From the NCBI RefSeq assembly GCF_043290135.1, contig NW_027464588.1, positions 7,167,501-7,231,500 on the forward strand: DNA of 64,000 bases, given 5' to 3'. The notes under the pieces were generated by a model. That model was not told where the DNA came from and did no database searches. It saw only the letters and a program-made list of their open reading frames with translations. Origin of the DNA: Rhipicephalus microplus (lineage: Eukaryota > Arthropoda > Arachnida > Ixodida > Ixodidae). Below are positions 34,036 through 45,371 of this stretch, one piece after another. The translations under genes and the position numbers were made by a program. Each line of letters begins with the position of its first letter. Within the stretch, counting starts at the first letter, position 1.

Positions 34036-37000
34036 ATGGCGAATTTCTTCGATGAACGTGTGCGCACCTCTGCCATAATGCAGTGGAACGCACGGGGTTT
34101 GCGAAGCCGATTATCTGACTTTCGACAACGGATGTTTAAATACAAATTTCCGTTGGTTGTAATATGTGAGCCGAATATGATGTCGTCGTTTCGTATTTCC
34201 GGATACGTCACTTTGTGGTCACGTGATGATCGAAATGCGAGCAAAGTACTTATATGCGTACGTCAAGATTTAACGTACGTGAGACATGCCGTGGCTCCTC
34301 ATGCTTCTAACGACTATATTTGCCTATCTATAAAGCACAAGCGACGTTCAATATCAATCATTGGTGGATACATTCCTCCTAGAAGCCACGTGGACTGTCC
34401 CCATCTCTTGTCTGTTCTCCAAGCTTGCCCTGGACCACATGTATTAGTTGGGGATTTTAATGCACATCATCCCATGTGGGGTTCTGCCTCAATGAACACC
34501 CGCGGCAGGGACATTGCCGATTTTGTGCTCAATCAAGGCCTTATGTCCATTAACGATGGCTCACCTACTTACCTCCGTGGCGCATCGTACAGCAGCTGTC
34601 TAGACGTATGTTTTGTGAGCAGAAGTCTCTTGCCTACCACCTGTTGGTTTGTAGACGTTGAAACACATGGAAGTGACCATCTCCCTACATATATACAGCT
34701 AAAAGGTTTCCATAGTTCGTCTCCCCGGCCTGTGAAAAGCGTAGACTGGCCAGGATTCCAAGCTTCTGTAAATGCTCAGTGCGGGAACATTCAATCTATA
34801 TCTGAAATAGAAAGCCTAATTGCATCAGCCTTATCAACGCATACGAAATTTGTGAATGTGTCGCTACCAAGATCACAACTTGACGCACAATATGAATACC
34901 TTCGTGCAATTCGTCGCCGGGCAGAGAGAAAATACAGGAGGACGAAAACACCAGCTGACCTATCTAGAGCACGCCAAGCACAGCGACATGTATTGCGACA
35001 CCTCGATAAGCTCGATAGGCAACGGTGGAGGGTATTTTGTAGCTCCCTTGATCCCAGAAAACCCCTGTCTCGAATATGGCAAACTATCCGAAGCCTTCAG
35101 ACGCCCACTCAACAGTTGTTCCCTTTCCGATCTTTGGCTCTAAAGCAAGGTCGACCTGAAGTAGAGGTTGCAGAAGATTACTGCCACTTACTCGTAGGTA
35201 TGTCCTCCTCATCGATATCACCTTCGTATTTAGCCTCACCGCCATCCAGCGACGATCGCCTCGACTTGCCATTCACAATGCACGAACTCGACGCTGCGAT
35301 TTCTACGTCCCGACGGTCGTCCGCACCAGGGCCTGACGGAATTACTTATTCGGCTCTATATCACCTCAGCCAGGAAGCAAGGCAGGCTCTCTTGTCGTTC
35401 TACAACTCTACGTGGGAAACAGCGACAGTACCAGAGAGTTGGAAGTGCAGCCGCATAGTGGCCTTACTGAAACCAGGCAAGTGTTCACACGAGTTGTCTT
35501 CTTATAGACCCATTGCCCTAGCCAGTTGCATCGGTAAGGTAATGGAACGCATGGTGCTGGCAAGATTGGAATGGCTGCTGGAGAATAATGTCAGCTTACC
35601 ACATTTTATAAATGGCTTCCGTAGAGGTCGATCATCTATAGATGGTGTTGTAGATCTAGTTTCTTCTGTTGAAAAGGAAAGACAACGTCGGAGATTGGTA
35701 GGGGCCATTTTCTTAGATATAAAGGGCGCGTACGATAGCGTCTACCATGAGGCCATTCTTGGCGCACTTGAAGACATCGGCGTAGGTGGCCGACTACACG
35801 CATGGATAGGGAGCTATCTCAGAGGACGTACCATTTTTATGTCGACATCCGACGGTGACACGGCCAGGCACCTCGTAAGCCGCGGAGTTCCGCAAGGCGC
35901 CGTCCTGAGCCCCATGCTTTTTAACATAACACTCATTGGCCTTGAAGCTGAGCTTCCCGACGTTGTCAGAATCAGTGCGTATGCGGACGACATATGCATA
36001 TGGGCATCTGGAGCAACGCGACCACAACTGCGAGCAAGGCTACAACAAGGCACATCAATAACATCTAAGTACTTACGTCGTCAGGGCCTGGAACTTTCAA
36101 TAGCAAAATGTGCTGCATTGGCATTTACGAAGAAATCAATGTCGCGGTACCCAATCTTCGCTCACGGAGCAGTGATTCCCGTGGTTAAGCACCACCGCTA
36201 TTTAGGGGTCGTCATTGATCACAACCTATCCTGGTCAAAGCATGTGACTGTGCTGAGAAACAAACTAATCAGTTTTGTGTATGTTCTTCGTGTTATAGCA
36301 GGACTGAGATGGGGCCCTTCGGAGAAAAGTCTTCTGCAGTTATACAAGGCATTGTTTGTGGGCTATATAAGGTACAGCTCACCTGTGCTTTCCAGCATGC
36401 GGGCAACATGCCTTCGTACTTTAGCGAGCCTTCAGGCACGAGCACTGAGAATATGCCTTGGCCTGCCACGGTGCACATCTACTTCTGGCACTATAGAGGA
36501 GTCACGCACCTACCCTATACAGGTTTACACGTCCTGTGAGCCTCTTCGAGTGCACCTTCGTCTGCTGACCCGACATGCACAGCACCCGTTATCTTCGCTA
36601 CAAGTGGACCAACCAGGCTGTACCTATTCGCGATGCCTCAATACGCATAGGCACATGATCCCGTCAGGCTTTGCACCTGCCGTAATCCCTGCAGTGCCTC
36701 CATGGACATTGACTAAACCGCTGGTGTGCCTTCACATACGTGGAATTTCGTATAAGTCGCATGTTTCTTATATTGCCCTCAAGCAACTCACCTTGGCACA
36801 TTTAGATGACCGATACAGCGACTCTGTGCACATTTACACCGATGGATCCGTAACTTCATCCGCCTCAGCTGCAGCCTTCGTGATCCCTCAGCTCGGTATT
36901 TCCCGACAGTACAAATTAGATCACAGGTCATCTTCGACAGCTGCAGAACTTGTTGCTATACAAGAAGCCATAAAATTTGTGAACGACCAAGCACCGCGTA

Positions 37001-37701
37001 AATGGACGATTCTGTCTGATTCGAAATCAGCGCTTCAAGCTATTCATTCTTGCTTAAGAAGAGGCCACTTTTACGAGTTAACATTAGGAATCGTCCAAGC
37101 ATTTGACCTAACACACAGGGGCGGTCACTTGATTACACTACAATGGATTCCTGGACACTGCGGCCTGGTTGGCAACGAAACAGCCGATAGCGAAGCAAGA
37201 GCGGCAATATACAACGCTCCTATGTACGTCAAAGTACCCTACTCACGAGGTGACGTCAACACATTGCTGAGATCACTCATGCGCGAATGCGCTGCCAATT
37301 ACTGGTTGCTACCAGATCACAGGAACAAACGCCTGCAGGAAACAGACCCCAGTATGACTTTTCGTCTTCCAGATAAAATCAGCCGAAGACATGCTAATAT
37401 ACTACACCGGATTCGCCTGGGCGTCACCTTCACTCGTCACTACACCCACCTAATCGGCCGTGCGGACAGCCCAAATTGTGAACGCTGCCAAGTGCGCGAA
37501 CCGATAGCTCACATATTTTGTGACTGTGCATTATACGTGGCACAAAGAGAAATGCTAACTGCAACGTTGGCAAGCATTGGACGAACACCATTAAGTGAAA
37601 GCCACATATTATCAGCAATTAGCGACCAAACAGTGTCAAAAACTGCTACAAAGGCTGTTCTAGACTTTATAAAAAGCACTGGACTAGAAAATAGACTGTA
37701 G
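34036..37701 (+). CDS. LINE ORF2: endonuclease, reverse transcriptase, RNase H
   Basis: An uninterrupted protein of 1221 residues. The AP-type endonuclease occupies about residues 13-225, with WNARG (N18), CEP (E45), GDFN (D140, N142) and GSDHL (D214, H215). The reverse transcriptase covers about 400-720, with SAPGPDGI near 429, YRPIALAS, NGFRRGRS, FLDIKGAYDS (D561), GVPQGAVLSP and the catalytic YADD at 649-652. The RNase H covers about 925-1060, with YTDGS (D936), AAELVAI (E971), LSDSKSA (D995), PGHCGLVGNETAD (D1051). A C-terminal zinc motif has C1148, C1151, H1159 and C1162. All expected catalytic residues are present. The protein nicks target DNA and copies the element RNA in place (target-primed reverse transcription). 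The ATG at 34036 follows the ORF1 stop closely and is taken as the start. Confidence 0.97.
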   Translation: MANFFDERVRTSAIMQWNARGLRSRLSDFRQRMFKYKFPLVVICEPNMMSSFRISGYVTLWSRDDRNASKVLICVRQDLTYVRHAVAPHASNDYICLSIKHKRRSISIIGGYIPPRSHVDCPHLLSVLQACPGPHVLVGDFNAHHPMWGSASMNTRGRDIADFVLNQGLMSINDGSPTYLRGASYSSCLDVCFVSRSLLPTTCWFVDVETHGSDHLPTYIQLKGFHSSSPRPVKSVDWPGFQASVNAQCGNIQSISEIESLIASALSTHTKFVNVSLPRSQLDAQYEYLRAIRRRAERKYRRTKTPADLSRARQAQRHVLRHLDKLDRQRWRVFCSSLDPRKPLSRIWQTIRSLQTPTQQLFPFRSLALKQGRPEVEVAEDYCHLLVGMSSSSISPSYLASPPSSDDRLDLPFTMHELDAAISTSRRSSAPGPDGITYSALYHLSQEARQALLSFYNSTWETATVPESWKCSRIVALLKPGKCSHELSSYRPIALASCIGKVMERMVLARLEWLLENNVSLPHFINGFRRGRSSIDGVVDLVSSVEKERQRRRLVGAIFLDIKGAYDSVYHEAILGALEDIGVGGRLHAWIGSYLRGRTIFMSTSDGDTARHLVSRGVPQGAVLSPMLFNITLIGLEAELPDVVRISAYADDICIWASGATRPQLRARLQQGTSITSKYLRRQGLELSIAKCAALAFTKKSMSRYPIFAHGAVIPVVKHHRYLGVVIDHNLSWSKHVTVLRNKLISFVYVLRVIAGLRWGPSEKSLLQLYKALFVGYIRYSSPVLSSMRATCLRTLASLQARALRICLGLPRCTSTSGTIEESRTYPIQVYTSCEPLRVHLRLLTRHAQHPLSSLQVDQPGCTYSRCLNTHRHMIPSGFAPAVIPAVPPWTLTKPLVCLHIRGISYKSHVSYIALKQLTLAHLDDRYSDSVHIYTDGSVTSSASAAAFVIPQLGISRQYKLDHRSSSTAAELVAIQEAIKFVNDQAPRKWTILSDSKSALQAIHSCLRRGHFYELTLGIVQAFDLTHRGGHLITLQWIPGHCGLVGNETADSEARAAIYNAPMYVKVPYSRGDVNTLLRSLMRECAANYWLLPDHRNKRLQETDPSMTFRLPDKISRRHANILHRIRLGVTFTRHYTHLIGRADSPNCERCQVREPIAHIFCDCALYVAQREMLTATLASIGRTPLSESHILSAISDQTVSKTATKAVLDFIKSTGLENRL

Positions 37702-37875
37702 GGTACTATACAAAGTGGCTACTGTACATACGCACCACCTCTTCTTGTCCCCATCATCACCCTTCATCCCTCTTTCTTTCCCCTTTCCCTTATCCCCTGT
37801 GTAGAGTAGCAGGCTAGAGCGAACTAGCTCAGGCCGACCTCTCTGCCTTCTAATAAATTCTCACTCACTCACTCA

Positions 37876-37887
37876 CTCCTGATTATC
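37876..37887 (+). repeat. Target-site duplication, right copy
   Basis: An exact repeat of ctcctgattatc at 32543-32554. The first bases overlap the (TCAC)n tail, so the true duplication could be one or two bases shorter. Confidence 0.93.
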
Positions 37888-38950
37888 ACGCATCCATGAC
37901 AGTGGCTTCTTTAAGCCGCCAAAGCAGACGTGAGGTAGGTGGTTTAGATACTATTACTTTTGTAATATGCAGTTTGAGACAAATTTTTATTATGTTCTTT
38001 TTTGTTTTAGCGAAGCCTTGAATGTCCCGCTCTGGGCACACTCCGATTCTAATGTACACAGTGTGGGTCTGGTACGACCATCTGTCATGATAGAAGCCTT
38101 TGGTCTGGTCTATGGTAAACGATGGCTTATGGCCGATGTGTCAGATTAACTGAGTATTCCTTTGTACAGAACACTCACTCATTTTTAACAGAGAGAAAGA
38201 AAAAAAAGATATCTTTCATTGAAAGGAACAGAACATAGCTGCGTATAGAAATCGTTGACGCTACTCTGCGTGGAGAAGAAAAAGGGAGGAGGGTAGAAAG
38301 GTATTTTCAACGGGAACAGCAATCTCTTATCTTGTAGTTAGCAAGTGCCTACGTTGAAGTTTATTATAAAACCTGTTTTTCTCTATCACATATGTTTCCA
38401 CTATAGCAATGGTTCTATACCATGAGCACAATGGAGGACAAAGCTAGGGTCTAAGAAACTTCACCCCTGAAAAAACAAAACAATAAACAAAGAACAGAGT
38501 GAGTTTTTTTAGGCTTTGGTTTGGCTCTTAGGCGGACACATTCCCCGGTAGAGTCTCTCAATGTGTGCATTCCAGGTGCAACTAAATATTGTCAAGCTGA
38601 CGAAGACTATCAAAATATCCTAATACTAGTTTCATCACACGCTTATGTTTTGTGAAGCAGGTTAGAACGCGAAAGGCACAAAAAATATCTGTTTCCTATC
38701 ATTGAACGCATACAAGGTTCATGTAACGCATGCTAATTGGTACATAATCGACACTCAAAAAATTTGTAGAGAACAGTATTCGCCCACAACCACATTTAGG
38801 ACAGAAGTCTCGCAGTGTCCAGCTGTGAACGCCTACATTAGGGGTTGTTCCTTTCCCTCAAAACAGAAACCAGTCCTCCCAGAACAGAAGATTTCCTTAT
38901 CTGCCGACAGGTGGCGACATAAATACTTCATCGTTTTAGCTTGGCGTAAA
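37888..38950. other. Intergenic stretch, nothing recognised
   Basis: Post-insertion flank of the LINE. No gene or repeat was recognised. Confidence 0.4.
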
Positions 38951-39184
38951 ATGTAGGGTTTAACGTCCCAAAACCACCATGTAATTATGCATGAGAAATG
39001 TCGTAGTGGAGAGGTCCGGAAGTTTTTACGACCTTGGCTTCATGCACGCGCACCCAAATCTGAGCACATGGGCCTACAGCATTTTTGCCTCCATTGAAAA
39101 TGCAGCCTCCGCAGCCATGATTCGATCCCGCTACCTGCGGGCCCACAGCCGAGTACCTCAGCCACTACACCACCGCAGCGGGGC
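38951..39184 (-). mobile_element. Ruka-type SINE, diverged
   Basis: A complete-length reverse copy. The tail is gtagggtttaacgtcccaaa and the body includes gcgcacccaaatctgagcac. The head (ctgcgggcccacagccgag, cagccactacaccaccgcag) carries many substitutions. Confidence 0.9.
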
Positions 39185-40560
39185 TCTGCTCAACAAAAGG
39201 CAAAACAAAAATGTAGGAGCAAAAAGACTTTTTTGTGAATTTTTAGGGAATTCGTGACATTTTATTTGCGACTGAACACAGTTTGTGGATTATTAACACC
39301 GGTTATTGAGCAACTACAATAGTGAAAATATAAACTGTATTCTTCATCGTGCTCACCGTCAACCTAACAGACAAAATTACAAATAACTGATTACTAGAGG
39401 CATCACGTGTGCGCATTTGTTTACTTTAAACGCCAAAATTCTGCTCTTTGTCGCATACTTTAAGGCCACCTTCACTACGAGGCTATTTTCCACAGAAGGA
39501 ATTCCAGAGAGGCACTAGTATGTAATGCATCAACCTCCACGCACGTGATTTTCGGTCGTTGTCGACACGAAGCTTAGCAGAATTGATTTTTTCCTCACCG
39601 GAGTCAAGACCCGCCTGCCGGCTCTCATAAAATCAATCTTCCGTTTTTTCTATTCTTCCTTACGTTTCTCATAGAGGAAGGAAGCCTATAAAAACGAATT
39701 CCGCGAGGTAGCATATCACCTGCGAGGCTTCAGAGAGGTCAGCGTAATCTCTGTCGAAGCGGAGCCCCGCAGAATGCATTACTCCTTTTATTCTTCGGTC
39801 TTGTATAGGGACTCCGTAACGCGTGATTACTTTAAAGTTTACCCTTTTTACTCAGACACAAATTTCACGCCGTATGTTGCGAGTAAAAAATTATAAGCGG
39901 ACACGCCGCAACAGCGTGAAGTGCTAGAACATAGCGCTGACTTGCTGCCTATAAATTTAGGTTTTGCTTGGTAAGTGCGGCATGCTTGTCGCCTTGAATA
40001 TAATATAGATTTGTGTTGGGCTCTAAAGCTCGTCTTCTTGTGGCGTCGCAGCGTGTTTTGTATATTTCAGAGCCAGTGGGCGCATACAGCCTAGCTATTG
40101 ATGTATCGTTGACAAGGTGAAATTATTACATTTGCTTTTATTTAGCTTGCGCCAGACTGGGGACTACTTTAGAAAATCGTTTGCATATTTCACATCGTCA
40201 ACGTGGACGGAAACAGAATATTTTGTAACCTGTTGCTTTTCGAATGCTGTTTACTTCAACCATGTATTACTGCCATTGAAGCGAGGAACCACACAACCAG
40301 TGAATGTGTGAATTACATTGCCAAAGGGAACACTTCGTGTTCATTTAGTTAAATATATATGGGCCTAGTTAAAAATAATAAATTATGCCCCTTTGCTGGA
40401 AGACTCAGCCTGATTTTAGGTGATTTCAATAGACCCATTAATAATATTTGTCAAATACCTATATTGTAGCGGCAGAAATGATTCACTCTCTAATGGTCCA
40501 CACGTTTGGTGACAAAATATCTTGCAGAATACATGTTTAGAAGAAGTTTTTAGTTCTATG
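39185..40560. other. Intergenic stretch, nothing recognised
   Basis: AT-rich sequence. No coding exon or repeat family was recognised. Confidence 0.4.
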
Positions 40561-40561
40561 C

Positions 40562-40810
40562 TTGATTGATTTGTGGGGTTCAACATCCCAAAACCGTTAT
40601 ATGTTTATGAGAGACGCCGTAGTGAACGGCTCCCGAAGTTTCGACCACCTTGGGTTCTTTACGTGCGTCCAAAAATGAGCACACGGGCCTACAACATTTC
40701 CGCCTCCATCAGAAATGCAGCCGCCGCAGCCGGGATTCGATCCCACGAACTGCGGGTCAGCAGCCGAGTACCTTAGTCACGAGACCATCGTGGGGGGGGG
40801 GGGGGGGGCT
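40562..40810 (-). mobile_element. Ruka-type SINE with a poly-G run
   Basis: A reverse copy with a well-kept body and tRNA-like head (actgcgggtcagcagccgag). Its outer end, normally ccgcggcggggct, is replaced by a homopolymer of about 18 G at 40791-40808. The run could be real slippage or an assembly artefact. Confidence 0.92.
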
Positions 40811-41555
40811 TTATTTGTATGCGTGGAGGGTGCTGTAATCTTAGAATTGAAAGTAATTGCCGTCACTCAGAATCTGGTGTTTTGAGAGACGCTTTGAAAT
40901 TTAAAAGTTAAAAAAGATGCTGTGAGAGCCACAGCTGCTGAACCTGGTATACTGCCGAAAAGTTCTATTTCCTACACTCTTAAAAAATGTAAAAAGGTAG
41001 CAACTGAAAACGAACAGGTAGTAACTACAGCGCTTACTACCTTTCTAGAACCATTACTACCCTTTTTCAACCTGTTTGCAACCTATGGTAATAAACAGTT
41101 ACTAGCTGCAGCTGATACTAATTTCTTGCGGTTTGTTTACTACCTATGTCAGTAAACCGTTAGTAACTGCAGTGAAAGAGGTAGTAACTACATCCGTTAC
41201 CACCTTAATTGCTCCGTTACTACAATTTTGCTACCCAGCTGCTGACGATTTAATACAAAACAGTCTGCGATTCCGATTCTGGTAATTTATGAGAGGAATC
41301 GTCTCGACGTACTATCAATAAACGGAAAAATGCCGCAGAAGATATTTTATTTTTATTTTTATTTATTTATTTTATTTATACATACTGCAGCCCCTATTAG
41401 GGCTATTGCAGGAGTGGACATACAAATGATCAGGTGATAACACGCAGAAACAAAAACATGAGCATATGGCACAAATTTGTGGTTCATAGTACTACACAAG
41501 ATACAGAATGAACAGAGCAAGAGCACAGAAAGCAAAAGAACATGGAAATATCTAC

Positions 41556-44330
41556 TTAACACGCATGTGATATTGCACTCAGAAACTGCTCCAAAGGGAG
41601 CCCGCGGGTATCGCCGGGTAGCAAGTTCCAGAGCTCAATAGTGAAGGGAAAAAAAACTATACTTAAACAAATCAGTTTTTGGGTGAAGTGGGGTAATATT
41701 TAGCGCATGTTGACTCCTGGTGTGAACAGAGGGTGGTGTGGCAAACTGCAGATACCTGTGGAGCGAGGGCAAGCGCGGCGAATGAATGAAGGTGTACAGG
41801 AGCTTTAAGCATTCTGAATGGCGCCTGGCAGATAAAGGAGTTAAACCCAAAGGTGCTAAGTTGGACGTAGGCGAAAAATCCCGGTCATATCTTCGGCAGA
41901 TAAAACGGACGGCTTTTTTTTTTATGGATTCTAGTTTTGCAATGTCGGACGCTTTGTGTGGATTCCACACGACACAACCGTATTCGAGTAATGGCCGTAC
42001 TAACGTTTTAAATGTTAAGAGCTTGGTTTCTTTTGGTGCTACACGGAGAACGCTCTGTAAGTAACCTAATCTCTTCAGGGCTTTATTATACGTAATATCA
42101 ATGTATTTGGACCAGGTCATGTTGTGAGTGAAATGAAGGCCGAGGTACTTATATTCCATTTTTCTTGTTAAATGATAACCATCGAATGAGTAGGGAAATA
42201 GATGAGCGGATGACCGAGTAGAAAATGTCATGAACACAGTTTTTTGGAAATTTACATTCATTTGCCAGGTTTGGCACCAAGTGCAAAAATTGGAAAATGA
42301 GTTGTTCAGTTTCTCGTGATCCTCAGCAGAAGTAATTTTTGATAAATCACGCAGTCATCGGCGTATAGCCTAATCTGAGACGTTATATTACCGGATATGT
42401 CATTAATAAACAATAAGAAAAGAAGGGGTCCAAGTACTGAGCCCTGCGGAACACCTGAAGTTACATCAGCGGTACTGGATGCCGTTGAGTTAAAAAATAC
42501 ATACTGCGAGCGGTGCGAGAGAAAACTAGATATCCAACCTACGAGCAGCGGGTTTTTTAATATGAAATTAAGTTTAAGTAAAAGTTTGGAATGGAGAACT
42601 GTATCGAAAGCTTTCGATAATTCAATAAAAATAGCATCTACCTGATAACCCGAGTCAATGGCTTCAATAACATCATGACTAAATTCGGTAAGTTGAGTGA
42701 TTGTACTGAAACCGCGTCTAAAGTCGTGTTGAAACTGGTTTAGAATATTATTAGCTTCCAGGAATTCTACTATGTGTTTGTATATGACGTCCTCCAATAT
42801 TTTGCATGAGTGAGATGTCATGCAAATAGGCCTGTAATTAGCCGGCGAGGATTTGCATCCAGCTTTAAAAAAGGGGAGCACTTTAGCAAGCTTCCATGAT
42901 AATGGAACTGTTGCTGTTGCTAGGGATTTTTTGTATATTATCATAAGGTAGTGACTTGTACATGAAGCATATCGTACTAAAAAGTTGTTGGGAATATTAT
43001 CTGGGCCAGGGCTTTTTTTAGTGTCTAAGTTAAGTATCAAATTTAGAATGCCTTCTTCAGATAAACATACGTCACCAATTGAGGGTGCAGGGTTGGCCAG
43101 TGAAAAGGTAGGTGTTTGAAAATAATCAATCGTGAAAACAGATTTAAAATAAGAATTAAATGCATTGGCTATTGTGACGGGATTGCTTGTGGAGGCTCCA
43201 TCAATGTCCATTGTGTTTAGTTCCGTTGAACTCTGCGAGATGGAGCTCCAAAATTTTTTTGGATTTGTTACCATCAGGTTTTTCATTGTCACTTGGTAAT
43301 ATAAATCTTTGGCAGCTTTAGTTTTGGCTCTTAATTCCTCTTTAAGTTTATTGAACTCATTTAGTGACGGGGAGGTCTGACGTCTAATCGAACAATGTAA
43401 CCTTTTTACGCGACGTGTCAGTTGTAACAACTCCCTCGTCATCCATGGCAACCGAACATTTTTTTTCTTAGTTTTTATTTGAATAAAGCGGGTGATACAA
43501 TGATGCACAAGACTCTCAAAGAAAGAAACCAAATCGTTGACGTCGCTAGATTCACTAAGCCGTTCAAAATTTTCAAATGAATCCTCTAGAACTGTTAGGA
43601 TACTGACGTCATCTGCACGATTAAAGTCATGGTGAGTTGAATACACAATATTCGGTGTGGTTACACGACATGAGAGTGAGACGAAAACTGCTTTGTGATC
43701 AGAAATTCCTTCAGTGACAAGGCAGTTAAACGTGCTTTCTAAGAGAGTAGGGCTAACAAAGACTAAATCGAGAACTGCAGACTCTCTTGTAAATTCTCGA
43801 ACAACTTGTGTTAGGCCGAGAAACAGAAAATTTCAGCAGCTCTGTGTCTGTTAGAGAGGGCGAATCGCTTAAAGACAGGGTGGGCCATTGAATTCCAGAC
43901 GCGTTAAAGTCTCCCATAAGGATTATATTTCCGCTACTGTAGTTATGCTCACTAATAAAATTTGTCAAGGTGATCAAAGAATCCGCTGACGATCCCGGAG
44001 GTCGGTAAAAAACGCCTATTATGATAGTGATGTGCTCAAAGTAAAATTTGCACCGCACTGACTCTATTCCGATAGGCCCTTGAATTGCACGAAACTTCAA
44101 GTCTGAACGGAAAAAAATGCCACCCCACCTCCTCGCCCACTGTACCTGTCCGACCGAAGTACGGTAAATCCAGGGGGAGTGATTTCACTATCATGGATAC
44201 TCTCATGCAGCCAGGTCTCAGTGACACCAACAATGTGCGCTCCATGAGCTAAAATTATTGATAAGAAATAAGAAGCTTGTTTACTATACTTCTAGCATTG
44301 ATGTTTAAGAGGTGTAAGTTAGCGTTCTTC
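41556..44330 (-). pseudogene. CR1-like LINE ORF2 (endonuclease and reverse transcriptase), frameshifted
   Basis: Endonuclease pieces in order: NINARS near 44300, VGVTETWLHES, IIGVFYRPPGS, ILMGDFNASGIQW at about 43900, and TEGISDHKAVFVSLS near 43690. The linker with a basic helix (LTRRVKRLHCSIRRQ) follows. The reverse transcriptase then has KSPGPDNIPNNF, NYRPICMTS, FRRGFSTITQL, a decayed block A (FIELSKAFDTV), GVPQGSVLGPLLFLLFIND and YADD at 42354-42365. The thumb and C-terminal region (YLGLHFTHNMTWSKYI, LLEYGCVVWNPHK, AVRFIC) ends at a TAA at 41556-41558 after LWNLLPGDTRG. Frameshifts lie at about 44255, 44111-44117, 43830, 42330 and 41649-41656. The ERLSK/DLSKAFD position reads E in place of the catalytic D, so the enzyme would be inactive even without the frameshifts. 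Confidence 0.88.
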
Positions 44331-44341
44331 TGTTGTGGTAG

Positions 44342-45278
44342 TCATCGAGGACCGGGAGGAGGGAGTGCAGTTTTAATACCTTTTGTGCGGCTGTTGGACC
44401 GAATGAGACAGTTAGAAGCATTGTCCCAGTCGTGACGAACATTGTCAATGAAGACATGATCGTAGATAATGCGGACGTTTGTGCCAGCATCTCTAAATGA
44501 CTTTGTTGCTTCCCGCAATTTTTCACGTATTATGGGTACGCGAGCTGTAAAATCCTTAGTAACGCGAATATTTGGGTCTTCGATGTTCCTGGCACTTTTC
44601 TTAACCGCAATTTTGTCGTTGAAATTGAGGAGTTTAATGATAGTGGGAGGAGGACGGCCTTCGCTATCTTTCCCTAAGCGATGGCATCTTTCGATTCGCG
44701 GACATTCCATTTCAAGTTCATCTGTAATCAACTGTGACACCTTTGAAAGCGGTGACGCATTTGTTTCCTCGGGTTCTTTCGAAATGCCATGAAAAATAAC
44801 GTTGTTTCTCCGGGATCGGTTTTCTAGGTCATCATTTTTTTGCGGTAAGTTGTTCCACGATGGATTTCACTGGGTTAAGTTCTTGTTTTGGGGAACAGGT
44901 CCCCTCAGAAACAGCCGCTGATGCGGAGGTTGATTCAAGAGAAGCCACTCGAGATTCGAGGGCATCAAATCTAGAATTTACGGATTGATGAAATTGCTTG
45001 ATTTCAGCTATATCGTCAGCCAGTTTTTTCTGTCCTGATAGTAGCTCATTCAACATGCTTTTAACAGAAGCAATGCTTTCTGTCTCCTCAAGCTTTTCGT
45101 TGTTATCCATTGCCGAAAGGTTAGTGGCAGAACTGCTGCTTGAAGCAATATTACTGCCTTTGTTGGCTGAACTAGACTTTGCCTGTCTCTGAGGGCCTGG
45201 ATTTGTTTCTACATCCCCGCTCTGAAGCAGTGTGCAAATGCAATGGAATAGATGCGAAAGCAATGAAAGGCACTTCAT
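44342..45278 (-). pseudogene. CR1-like LINE ORF1 with 2A peptide, coiled coil and RNA-binding domain
   Basis: The likely start is the ATG at 45278-45276 (MKCLSLLS); the open frame continues upstream to 45692 through 5' leader sequence. A hydrophobic leader of about 19 residues is followed by SGDVETNPGP, a canonical 2A ribosome-skipping motif (DVETNPGP at 45192-45215), predicted to separate the chain between its last Gly and Pro. Next come a Ser-rich linker and a heptad-like coiled coil (IASVKSMLNELLSGQKKLA, SVNSRFDALESRVASLES). A one-base difference in the T7 run at 44835-44841 breaks the frame. The remainder continues from about 44830 to 44342 as an RRM-like and C-terminal domain (IERCHRLG, PPPTIIKLLNFNDK, KDFTARVPIIREKLREA). 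2A motifs at ORF1 N-termini are known in APE-type LINEs of several invertebrates; here the gene is broken. Confidence 0.85.
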
Positions 45279-45371
45279 AGCAAGACCAACAGAGCAGCCA
45301 AATGAGCAAGGAAACAGCAGCAAGAAGCGATTATCAGAGCGAAAGCAGTAAGCATTTTGGAGGTAGTTTAC

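Larger units (their letters stand above)
32555..37875 (+). mobile_element. Full-length I-group non-LTR retrotransposon (LINE)
   Basis: The element is bounded by a perfect 12-base target-site duplication. Its parts in order are a 5' leader of 120 bases, ORF1 (32675-34030), a 5-base gap, ORF2 (34036-37701), and a 3' UTR of about 170 bases. The UTR holds AATAAA at 37852-37857 and the element ends in a (TCAC)n tail at about 37858-37878. The combination of an AP-type endonuclease, reverse transcriptase, RNase H and a C-terminal zinc motif in one ORF2 places it in the I/LOA/R1/Tad superclade. The exact clade was not established. Both reading frames are open throughout, so it may be a recent and possibly mobile copy. 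Confidence 0.93.

Noticed and set aside
32599..34244. Minus-strand open frames opposite the I-group LINE
   Set aside because: Shadow frames of ORF1 and ORF2; the plus-strand proteins carry the conserved motifs.
45192..45215. Viral origin for the 2A motif
   Set aside because: 2A is well known from picorna-like viruses, but here it is followed by LINE ORF1 domains and an adjacent LINE ORF2 in the same orientation, so a LINE origin explains it.
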